The notes under the pieces: model-generated
The model's database searches: none
What the model saw: the letters and a program-made list of their open reading frames with translations, nothing else
What the model was told of the DNA's origin: nothing
Position numbers and translations under genes: made by a program
Part shown: positions 35,585 to 45,600 of the stretch, piece by piece
Layout of the letters: every line of letters begins with the position of its first letter
Position numbering within the stretch: the first letter of the stretch is position 1
NCBI GenBank assembly: GCA_937892155.1
Contig: CALAUG010000024.1
Coordinates: 1 to 59,570 of the forward strand
Source of the DNA: an uncultured Bacteroidales bacterium
GTDB lineage: Bacteria > Bacteroidota > Bacteroidia > Bacteroidales > UBA1715
Direction: 5' to 3'
Length of the DNA stretch: 59,570 nucleotides

Positions 35585-38539
35585 ATGAAACATTGTATCA
35601 GCATATTACTATCACTTTGTTTGTGCGTATGTGCACTTGCACAGACACGAACAATAACGGGAAAAGTTACAGCAAGTCAAACACAGGAAGCATTAGTAGC
35701 CGCCTCGGTTGTTGCTATGGAAGAAGGGAATAAGCCAACAGCATACGGTGTATTTACCGACCTTGACGGAACTTTTGTATTAGATATTCCAACTACAGCA
35801 ACGGCATTGGAATTTTCGTATATGGGTATGGAAACAAAAATTGTAGCTATTACTTCCTCAAACGAATACATTGTTGCATTAGCACCCGATGCATTGATGA
35901 TAGAAACCGTAGTTGTTACAGTTCCTTACGGGATGTTGAAAAAAGAATCATTCACAGGTTCATTGTCATCAATAAAGGCTGACGATATTGCCGCCGCGCA
36001 AACTTCAAGTTTTGAAAAAGCATTGCAAGGACAAGTTCCTGGTATAGTGCTGAGCACCAATTCTGGACAACCAGGCGCAGCATCAGAAATTCAACTACGT
36101 GGAGCTGGATCTATTTCAGCCGGTAGTTCTCCATTGATTGTTATTGATGGTGTACCAATGTTTTCAGGTGAAACATCGCAAAATTCCGAAGCATCATCTA
36201 TTCTCACCTCGTTAAATCCCAACGACATAGAAAGCATTTCCATACTAAAAGATGCAGCCGCAACATCGTTGTACGGTTCTCGCGCATCAAACGGCGTTAT
36301 TATGGTGACGACAAAATCAGGGAAATCGGGAAAAACCATATACAATTTTTCCACATCGCAAGGTTTGGGAACCATAGCAACAAACAATTTCAAATTAATG
36401 AATGCGGAAGAATACAAATCGTGGTTGACGACAGCAATGCACAACGCCGGTAAAAGCGATGAACAAATTGCTGATGAATTACTTGATGATACAGCAAGTA
36501 CTAACTGGTTTGATGAAGTATACCGTATGGCCTGGAATCAATCGTACGAACTTTCTGCACAAGGCGGTACAGACAACACAACTTTCTTCGCATCAGGGCA
36601 ATACAAAAATGAACAAGGTATTGTTACTGGTACCGATTTGGAACGTTTTTCTGCACGCTTAAATGTCACACACAAAGCCTCTGACAAATGTTCCTTCGGA
36701 ATGAAATTTAATCCTTCATTTACAGAACAGCACATTACTGTTGAACCAGGATACACTTCAAGCCCTGTTACAACCGCTTACACTGCAAAACCAACTATTT
36801 CGGTGATGAATGGCAGTAAATATAACTTCGTCAACAAATTCTACAACCCAGTTGGTATAATAAACCTCAACGATGATTACAATAAGACAAAACGCTTGTT
36901 AGGGAATGCCTTTATAGAATATAAATTTCCTCTTAACCTTGAATTTAAGACGATTGCAAACATTGATTACATAGATGTTGACGAATATCAATATTTGCAT
37001 CCACAAACGCCTGATGGCGCAGATAAAAACGGCGTATCGGAATATTTCTCAACAAAGGTAACAACATGGACGTCATCTTCCACATTGAAATGGAATTACA
37101 AACAATATAAACACACGATGCAGATTATGGGCGGTTTCGAAGTGGAATCAAATTCGTTGAACTATGCGAATATGATTGCTTCGAATTTTGCTTCTGAAAA
37201 TCTTTCAAGCATTGCAAATGCTTCACAAATGGAACAAATGAACGAATTTGGGCGTGCATCTACTTTGTTATCGGGAATTTCAAGCATACAATACAACTAT
37301 GCTGCAAAATATTATTTAAGCGCCAGTTTCCGCGTTGATGGTTCATCTAAATTCAGTCCATCTCACCGATGGGCACCATTCTGGTCGGTGGGCGGTTCCT
37401 GGATAGTATCCGATGAAGTTTTTATGCAATCACAAACATGGATTGACCTATTGAAAGTGAGAGGCAGTTACGGGACTTCCGGAAACTCCGACATTGATGA
37501 TTATCTATTTATGAATCTATATTCATTTGGACAAAATTACATGAATGAACCTGGTAGCACACCATCAACAATGGGCAATGACGATTTAACGTGGGAAAAG
37601 AACCACAATGCAGACTTTGGTATTGACCTGAAATTCCTAAAACGTTTCAATTTCAGCATTGACTTATACAACAGAAACACATTCGATTTGCTCCTCGCGG
37701 TACCTGTGTCAATGACAAGTGGATATGAAACACAAATGCAGAATGTAGGTTCAATGGTAAACCGCGGTGTGGAACTTTCATTATCGACAACAGTTATAAA
37801 CCGTGACAAATTCAATTGGAACACAACCTTGACATTCGCCCACAACCATAACGAAATCACCGATTTATATGGCAACGACACAATTGTTGTAAGTACAAAA
37901 ATACGTACTGTTGGTGAATCACTCCAAACATTTTATCTTGCTGAATGGGCAGGCGTAAATTCCGCTGATGGTTCCCCTATGTGGTACGACGAGAATGGCA
38001 ACCTTACAAAAGATTATAACAAAGCAAGAAAGGTCATTGCCGGTAATGCGGATCCTAAATTTACTGCCGGCTGGAACAATAATTTCACCTACGGCAATTG
38101 GGCTTTAAATGTTATGTTCTACTGTAATTATGGAAACTTGATATTCAACCAATTAAACAACGAATTAATTGCCGACGGAGCCACAACAGAATTGAATCAA
38201 TCTGCAGAAGCGCTTGATTACTGGCAAAAACCAGGAGACAATGCAAAAAATCCGAAAGTGGTACAAAACAATGGCAGTAACAGTAATCGTTTTTCTACAC
38301 GGTTTTTGGAAGATGGTTCGTACATCCGCTTGAAAAACATTCAATTAAGTTACACAATTCCAGCACAGGCCTGTGAAAAAATAAAATTGAGCCGTTGTAT
38401 GATTTATGTCCAAGCACAAAATCCATTTGTATGGACAAAATTCAGCGGACTTGATCCTGAAACCCGCGCCAATGGTATTTATTATTACGACTATCCAAAA
38501 CAACGGGTATTTCTATTGGGTGTAAATCTTTCATTCTAG
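35585..38539 (+). CDS. SusC/RagA-family TonB-linked outer membrane protein (no SusD partner seen)
   Basis: 984 aa. Signal peptide MKHCISILLSLCLCVCALAQ, CarboxypepD_reg-like domain (about 22-105), then the SusC plug signature (SIKADDIAAAQTSSFEKALQ, QVPGIVLSTNSGQPGAASEI, LRGAGSISAGSSPLIVIDG, DAAATSLYGSRASNGVI). The barrel runs to a typical end (RVFLLGVNLSF). SusC proteins normally pair with a SusD-type lipoprotein encoded right after. Here a terminator and tRNA-Leu follow, and the upstream lipoprotein is not SusD-like in size. Substrate unknown. Confidence 0.93.
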   Translation: MKHCISILLSLCLCVCALAQTRTITGKVTASQTQEALVAASVVAMEEGNKPTAYGVFTDLDGTFVLDIPTTATALEFSYMGMETKIVAITSSNEYIVALAPDALMIETVVVTVPYGMLKKESFTGSLSSIKADDIAAAQTSSFEKALQGQVPGIVLSTNSGQPGAASEIQLRGAGSISAGSSPLIVIDGVPMFSGETSQNSEASSILTSLNPNDIESISILKDAAATSLYGSRASNGVIMVTTKSGKSGKTIYNFSTSQGLGTIATNNFKLMNAEEYKSWLTTAMHNAGKSDEQIADELLDDTASTNWFDEVYRMAWNQSYELSAQGGTDNTTFFASGQYKNEQGIVTGTDLERFSARLNVTHKASDKCSFGMKFNPSFTEQHITVEPGYTSSPVTTAYTAKPTISVMNGSKYNFVNKFYNPVGIINLNDDYNKTKRLLGNAFIEYKFPLNLEFKTIANIDYIDVDEYQYLHPQTPDGADKNGVSEYFSTKVTTWTSSSTLKWNYKQYKHTMQIMGGFEVESNSLNYANMIASNFASENLSSIANASQMEQMNEFGRASTLLSGISSIQYNYAAKYYLSASFRVDGSSKFSPSHRWAPFWSVGGSWIVSDEVFMQSQTWIDLLKVRGSYGTSGNSDIDDYLFMNLYSFGQNYMNEPGSTPSTMGNDDLTWEKNHNADFGIDLKFLKRFNFSIDLYNRNTFDLLLAVPVSMTSGYETQMQNVGSMVNRGVELSLSTTVINRDKFNWNTTLTFAHNHNEITDLYGNDTIVVSTKIRTVGESLQTFYLAEWAGVNSADGSPMWYDENGNLTKDYNKARKVIAGNADPKFTAGWNNNFTYGNWALNVMFYCNYGNLIFNQLNNELIADGATTELNQSAEALDYWQKPGDNAKNPKVVQNNGSNSNRFSTRFLEDGSYIRLKNIQLSYTIPAQACEKIKLSRCMIYVQAQNPFVWTKFSGLDPETRANGIYYYDYPKQRVFLLGVNLSF

Positions 38540-38553
38540 GGAAGTATAAAAAC

Positions 38554-38586
38554 AAAAAAGACCGAAACAAATGTTTCAGTCTTTTA
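38554..38586. terminator. Bidirectional terminator between susC-like gene and tRNA-Leu
   Basis: AAAAGACCGAAAC pairs with GTTTCAGTCTTTT around an AAAT loop, with one G-U pair and flanking A and T runs. It can end both the plus-strand SusC transcript and the minus-strand tRNA-Leu. Confidence 0.8.
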
Positions 38587-38587
38587 G

Positions 38588-38671
38588 TACCAAAGGCGGG
38601 AATCGAACCCGCACGATATTGCTATCACTGGATTTTGAGTCCAGCGCGTCTACCAATTCCGCCACTTTGGC
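38588..38671 (-). tRNA. tRNA-Leu (anticodon CAA)
   Basis: 84 nt with the long variable arm of a class II tRNA. Acceptor GCCAAAG pairs with CTTTGGT, with a G-U first pair. The anticodon stem CTGGA/TCCAG encloses CTCAAAA, anticodon CAA. The variable arm is TGATAGCAATATCG-like, and the T arm is GCGGG/CCCGC. CCA is not encoded. A TACATTTG promoter element lies 12 bp upstream (38683-38690, minus). Confidence 0.93.
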
Positions 38672-38682
38672 ATTTGGTGGTG

Positions 38683-38690
38683 CAAATGTA
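38683..38690 (-). promoter_or_regulatory. Bacteroidetes -7 element (TACATTTG), tRNA-Leu
   Basis: TAnnTTTG on the minus strand 12 bp before the mature tRNA 5' end. No clear -33 box. Confidence 0.5.
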
Positions 38691-38763
38691 AGCAATTCTT
38701 TCTTTTTTCATAACATTCTTGAAAGTTTTTAAAAAATTATCTTATTATTGTCCCACTATTTGT

Positions 38764-39582
38764 ATGAGTATGAGAAAATTAATCAATGTATTTATAGCGC
38801 TTCTAATTTCGTGCAACTGCATTTCAAATACGTTCCCATACACATTCCGATACGCTACCGAACTTCCAATTATCGGCTATTCAATCGCAAATTTAGGCAT
38901 TGGATATGGACTACATCAGAATCTTCAAAAACTAACTAGCAATGATATAGAGCAACTTTCAAGAAATGATGTTCCTAAATTTGATCGATTTGCCATTGAT
39001 AAGTATTCAACTGGAACAGCGAACACAAGTGTCTATTTCTCTGTTGGAAGTATTCTTACGAGTATAGGATCTGTCGGTCTAATTTCGCTACTAAATAGTA
39101 ACACCCCCAAAACATTCATAAAGCAATCTACTTTATTTGCAGGACTATACATTGAAACTTTCATCACCACATATTCCACGTTATATCTTGCAAAAAATGC
39201 CGTTCACAGAATACGCCCGTTTGTGTACAACGAAAATATTGGACTAAATGAAAAACAAGAGATAGATGCCCAAATGTCATTTTTTTCCAGACATACATCC
39301 ATAACCGCCGCAAGTACATTTTTTGCGGCGTCGGTTATTTCTCAATACACTGATTTAAAATGGGTGAAATGCATTACATGGACCAGTGCAGCTATATTAC
39401 CTGCCATGGCTGGAGTGATGAGAATTGAAAGCGGAAGACACTTCCCAACAGATGTTATAGCTGGATACGCCATTGGCACACTCTGTGGTATTGGAATCCC
39501 GTGGCTTCACAAAGCAAAGGACAACAACACAATTACTGGATATATTTCTCCACAAAACGCCGAAATAATTATTCGATTATAG
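38764..39582 (+). CDS. PAP2-family membrane phosphatase
   Basis: About 272 aa from ATG 38764. A second ATG at 38770 is possible, and the frame is open from 38719 without signal-like sequence. The three PAP2 motifs are present: KNAVHRIRP, FFSRHTS (with the catalytic His) and RIESGRHFPTDVIAG. A signal or anchor helix and several membrane segments surround them. Members dephosphorylate undecaprenyl pyrophosphate or phospholipid-type substrates such as lipid A phosphates. Which one applies here is not determinable. Confidence 0.88.
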   Translation: MSMRKLINVFIALLISCNCISNTFPYTFRYATELPIIGYSIANLGIGYGLHQNLQKLTSNDIEQLSRNDVPKFDRFAIDKYSTGTANTSVYFSVGSILTSIGSVGLISLLNSNTPKTFIKQSTLFAGLYIETFITTYSTLYLAKNAVHRIRPFVYNENIGLNEKQEIDAQMSFFSRHTSITAASTFFAASVISQYTDLKWVKCITWTSAAILPAMAGVMRIESGRHFPTDVIAGYAIGTLCGIGIPWLHKAKDNNTITGYISPQNAEIIIRL

Positions 39583-39585
39583 AAG

Positions 39586-39617
39586 AAAGGGATTGATTAT
39601 AAAACCAATCCCTTTTC
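39586..39617. terminator. Bidirectional terminator between PAP2 gene and giant enzyme gene
   Basis: AAAGGGATTG pairs with CAATCCCTTT around a 10-nt loop. T-rich flanks on both strands fit both convergent genes. Confidence 0.8.
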
Positions 39618-39634
39618 TCGTTAACAATAATTGA

Positions 39635-42600
39635 TTACCGCACGATAACTGTATGTGATTTTTCACCAACTTTTACAAAGTAGACACCTGCCATACGAAC
39701 AGAATATTGCATCACATCAAATACTTCGTTTTTAGCCGTATGTTGAATGTTCCTACCCGTATTGTCATAAATGGTTATATCGTTATCTGTTGCATTCCGT
39801 ACAATTATTGTATGAGCAGCAGTATAAACCTCAACCGAAAGTTCGTTAACATCGTCAATAGCCAATGGAATTTGAGAGCTTATAAAGGCATTTATGGCAT
39901 CTTGAATAACTTTCACTTGCGTATCTATGTCCTTTTGTTTTGAATTTGCATTATTTATCAACTGATTTCCTCCCTGTCGTGCAGTAAACAAGTCCATATA
40001 TTCCAACAAAGGATACTGACCAGGCTCAGATCCCACTTTTGCCGCTGCCAACAAATCGGTTGCTTGAGCAATTAAATCAGCCAATTTTGACGTATCAACA
40101 GTGATTGGATTAACCGATGCTAAAAACGCATCTATTGCATCATTTAATATGATTACTTGATTATCTATAATTGCCTGCAATGTCTCTGTTTCGTATGTTT
40201 GTTGAGCCTCGTCAATTGCGGATTGGAAAGACATTACAGCCATCGTAGGATACTGTCCAGAACCACTTCCTGTATTACCATTTGCCTTTGCAATTGCCTG
40301 ATTTGCCTTTGCAATTGTCAGCAATAAATCAGACTTATCGGCTGTTATAATAGATGCTTTAAATTGCTCTATCGCAATCTGCAATGTTTCTTGAGTGACA
40401 TCAAGTTCCTGTTGAGTAACGGAGATTTTTTCATACACTGCTTTGGCATTATTTATTGCGGTTTGTAATGTTGCCTTTGACCCAACTATATATTGGCCCC
40501 TATTGTAACCCTCCGTAGCACTCGAATACAAAGAATTTGCGATAGAAATCGTCGATGCCAACTGCGTTCTATCTATTTTGACAAGAGCATTGATAGCGTT
40601 TTGTAATGCACTCGATGCAGCATCAACAATAAACTGCTGTTCAGAGTATAGATTTCTGTCAACTGCTTTTGCCGTAGCCAAAGTTTGTTGCAAAGCAGAC
40701 CAAGAAGTTGGAGTATACTCAAACTCTTTCAATTCTTTTGCAACAGCAATTACATTGTCTAAAATAGAATATGACGCCATACTTTTTTGAGTATAATTTG
40801 CTTTGATAGTTGCATCGGCCTTTACATTGGTGTACGTACCAACCCAACCTGTAAAATCATATCCAACACGTGTTGGTGACTCGGGTACATCAGCATCTTT
40901 ACCATATTCTATGGTTTGTTTACTCAAGACTGTATTGTCGTAGTCAACAAATGTTATAGTAAAGGTTTTAACCTCAAACACAGCTTCAATTGTCAAATTG
41001 CTTGTGACATTTGAATAGTCACCATTCCATTCTATGAATGTATACCCAATTTTTGACGGATTTTTTGGAGCAGTTGCAGTTTTACCATAAGTAACAATTT
41101 GTGTTGAAAGAGTTGCACCATCGGCAATAAATGTTACAGTAAATTCTTTTGCAACCAATGCTGACAAGGCATTATTCAAAGCAGTTGCTGCATTATCAAC
41201 TATTGACTGACTTTCGGCGAATAGCTCCGGATCTACTGCCTTTGCATTCGCCAAGGCAGTTGTCAATACAGCAATTGATGATTCCGTATAAGCAGCAGTT
41301 TCTACAGCTTCGGCTTTAGCAATTGCCGCATTTAAAGCCGTATAGTTTGCCATGCCTTTCTTCGTATATTGTGCAGTAACAACAATATTTGAGACTACAT
41401 TCGTAAATTCGATGTCCCACCCAGAAAATTCATAACCTTCACGACTAGGTTGCGTCGGAGCAACTGCAGATTGATTATATTCAACCGACTGCTCATTTAG
41501 GACTGTACCGTCCCAGTCTTTAAACGTAACGCTACATACTTTAATTACAAATTCCGCAACAACAGTGACATTATTCGTTACATTGGTGTATGAGCCATTC
41601 CATTTTACAAAATCATATCCTTCTTTAGATGGTGTAGATGGAACTGTTGCCGATTCTCCGTAATTGACTGTTTGTGAAGAAATGATTTTATCGTCAGCCT
41701 TGAAAGTTACGGTAAATGTCTTTGTTATCAGTCCCGTCATCGCACTTGTCAATGCTATTGTAGCGTTATCAATAATGTCTTGATCCTTTGCCTCTAATGT
41801 TTTATCAATGTTTTTGGCATCATTCAGTGCTATTGTCAATTCAGCAACCGTTGCTTCGGTATATTTTTCTGTTTCAACTTCTTCTGCATCTTTAATTGCT
41901 TTGTTTAAAGCTGTGTAGTCTGCTTTCTCATTTTCTTTATAGAGAGCTTTCACTGTGAGGTTTGCAGTAATGTTAGAGAAATCAGCATCCCATTTGTCAA
42001 AAGTGTATCCTTCGCGTGACATTGTGGTTGGAGCCACAGCAGATTCACCTTCTTTTACCGTTTGTTCTTTCAATACAGTTTCATCCCAATCTATAAATGT
42101 AACAGTGAATGTTTCAACTGTTGGAGCAACGTATTTGACGTCATCATAATTGTCAGAAATTGTTATATCATCAAACCAAGTATAGCACGTCGTTGACGGC
42201 GCATAGGCACTACCACTACCACCTTGGAACGTATCAAAATAGAACACGTTAATTTGGTCGTCGGTTGTTATGAAACGATAGCCTGTAATTGACAATGCCT
42301 GCACACCGTTAATCCAAAATTCAACTTCGCCATCGTAGTTTGCTTGTCCATTTGTAACTGTATTGACTTTTACCCTTTCTGCAATATGAATCCATTCTCC
42401 TTTTTGTATAACAATTTGATTGCCATCAGCATCCTTTAACGGATAATTTACGCCATACACGCCCGTTTTATCCATATCATATAAATACAACATCAATTGT
42501 CCGTCACCATACCAAATTGGACGAGCAGAAAATCCATTAGTGCCATCGCACATTTTACCACCATCACATACATTCCAGTTACCCATGCCACAAATTCCCG

Positions 42601-45600
42601 GAAGTTTACCTTCCTTGTTCGTTCCACCCCAACTGAAATTTTCGGAGAATTTTACATAGTAAGAAGAATAAATTTCTTCACGTTGTGGAATACTGAACAA
42701 AGCCTGTGCGCCACCATTTTCTGGACCAACACCACCTTCAGGATAAGTTATCTGCAAAGAATAACTACTAGATACCGACTGAGTATCAACTATTTCGCTA
42801 CGAATAGGGAAACTTGCATCAGACCCCCAAGCATATTTAAATCCTTCTTTTTCCCATTCTGTTCTTGTACAAGGGTCACCAACTGTCATTTCATCAAAAC
42901 CAGTATATATTGGATATTCACCCGTTGATATAATTTTGTATTGAGCAGTGACAGTTAAATTTGCGGTAATATTGGTAAACTCTTTATCCCAGCCAGTAAA
43001 TTTATATCCAGTTCGTGACGGATTTGAAGGTGCAACAGCATTTTGACCATATTCAATAGATTGATTACTTAATGAAGTACCATCCCAATCGTTGAATACA
43101 ACGCTGAATGTCTGTTTTGTCAAACCGGAAATCGCATCATTCAAAATCGTTGCAGCAGCATCAATAATAGACTGACTATCAGCATATAAATCTTTCTCTA
43201 TTAGTTTTGCAGCAGCTAATGCGGACTGCAATGCATCTATAGATTCTTCGGTACATCCAGTTGTTTTAAGAGATTCCGCAGCGGATATTGCCTCATCCAA
43301 TTTTGAATAATCTGCCTTCTCATCTTCTGTGAAAACCGCAGTAACAGTAATGTCTGTCGATACATTTGTATAATCAGCATCCCATTCTGTAAACGTGTAA
43401 TGTTCATGTTTTGGAACAGAAGGCGCTGTTGCATCATCTCCTTCTGCAACAGTTTGTTCTTCTATGGTGGAATTATCTAACCCATCTACAAATGTTACCT
43501 TAAAATACTGAGTGGTTGCTGGAGTTGCATGTAAATAAAGAACTACAACGCTATCGCAACCATGTTCAGACGGTAGCGTAATTTCATATTCAAAATCGCC
43601 TTCTGCATTAGGTGTTACAGAAAAACCATTCTTTGCATAGAGTGTTTTTGCAGCAGTAGTATCATATAGTTTTGTACGATTGTCCCACTTTGTAGTCATA
43701 TCATCCAATGTAATCGTACGTAAATCTGTCATTGTCGTCGTAATTGAAGCAGGAGTATTATATTCCCCTGAAGACAAATACTTGGTATCGCCTTCATCGT
43801 ACCAAGGCATAAACCAAGACCACATCGCAGCATCCTGTTCCAATTTTTCGGGATATGGCATAGCACCACATTCAGCTAAGGTTACTATCTTCTTTCCATC
43901 AACCAGTTTAGCCAAAGCTTCAAATTCGGTTGCCAACGAGCCATGGTTTGTAACATACATATCGCGACCAACAATATCTACATATTCATCACCTGGATAC
44001 CAGTCAGCATCATTTCCACATGATGTCCATACCCAAATCAAATTATGCAAACCGTATTCGTTCACCAATTTATCAAACAACAATTTGTATAGTTGTTTAT
44101 ATGCGTTTGCCCCGCTTGCTCCCCACCAGAACCAAGCCCCACTTGCTTCGTGCAACGGTCTCCAAACAACTGACACTCCTTCGCACTGTAGATCCAGCAA
44201 ATGATTTGCAACAACGGCAATATCTTCCATCATACTCTTGTACAATGAAGAAGACGTATTCCACGTCGTGCAAGATTCATCGGTGAAAGCATCTTTCAAA
44301 CTAAAAGACACATCGGTTCCAAAACTAGTTGTTGCTTTGGTTGGATCCTTCCAATGCCACATAAACATTGGTATTCCATTGCTTTCCCATAATTCTTTTG
44401 CCATATCAATAAGTGCATCATTATAAAGTGGGAACCATGTGTTTGATTTGTCGTAATTTGTTGCCTGCATAAAATCAAATCCTACAGCAGCCGGATATTT
44501 GCCAGAAGTTGAATAGATATATGATACATCGTGTTGTTGAGCCAATGTCAACGGAGACATACCATCCATCATATCTAATGTCATCACAGAGCTTATGATG
44601 TTCTTACCATAATTTTCTTTTATAAAGTCATAAACTTGTACAGCTGAAGGCTGTGGATTTGGCGTTACCAAATTTTCTGCATAGCCTAATTTAGTGCGCT
44701 CGTAGCTACTTAATTCAATGTAGTCAATATCGACCCACCCCCAACTTTTCTGCAAAGCAATGGTATTGGAACCTTTTTGTAGATTTACTGCAGTACTGAG
44801 AGTTGTAAAGACTGGAGTGCTTGAAGAGGTGGTTCTATTGAATCCAATTAAGGCAACTTTATCTCCATTGACATATAAGTCTTGCGCCTTATAATCTTCA
44901 GCCAATGTAAAGACAATATCAAGCGTGTACATTCCCGCATCCTCAACAGTAACTGCGAAGGTAAGACTTTCCGAGCCCTTCATTTTTACATATTTTCCGT
45001 TCGATGCCAACGTATTGGTAATAAGCTCTGCACCCTCAGTAGTTTGTGCATTTTCTGCCTCATATTTGCCTGTTTCAACAATCTTGGAATATGTTGCTTT
45101 AACAGTCAATTCCTCAGTTACATTAGAAAAGTCTGTATCCCAGCCATCGAACGTGTAACCTGTTCGAGTTGGTGCTGTTGGTGCAGTTGCCGCACTACCA
45201 TATTCCACAGTCTGCTCTTTCAATGTTGAACCATCGTAGTCAACGAAAGTAACTTTATAAGTGTTAATCTCATATACAGCAGTTACGACAAGGTTTTCTG
45301 TGACATTCGTAAAATCTGTATCCCATTCTTTGAACGTATAGCCAGTACGTGTTGGTTTGGTTGGTGCAGTTGCAGATTCACCTTCTTCGACCTCTTCAGA
45401 TTTTAATTCGTCGCCATTGTAATCTTTAAAGACTACTGTGTATGTTGTTGCAGATTCTTCAATAGTGATAGTTACATCATAAATCTTACAATCTATCAAA
45501 GTTTTGAAAGTTGTATCTTTCGTGTATTCCACCTCGTTGAACACAACAGGCGATGGACCATTCAAATTTTCTTCTATCACTTCGGGACAAGGTTTGTAAA

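Noticed and set aside
38588..38671. tRNA-Leu as an integration site (att) for a mobile element
   Set aside because: No integrase, direct repeat of the tRNA 3' end or foreign gene block was seen on either side. The same applies to tRNA-Ile and tRNA-Gln.
39900..45440. CRISPR-like or tandem DNA repeat array
   Set aside because: The repetition is at protein level (InlB and FIVAR units) with diverged DNA and a continuous reading frame.
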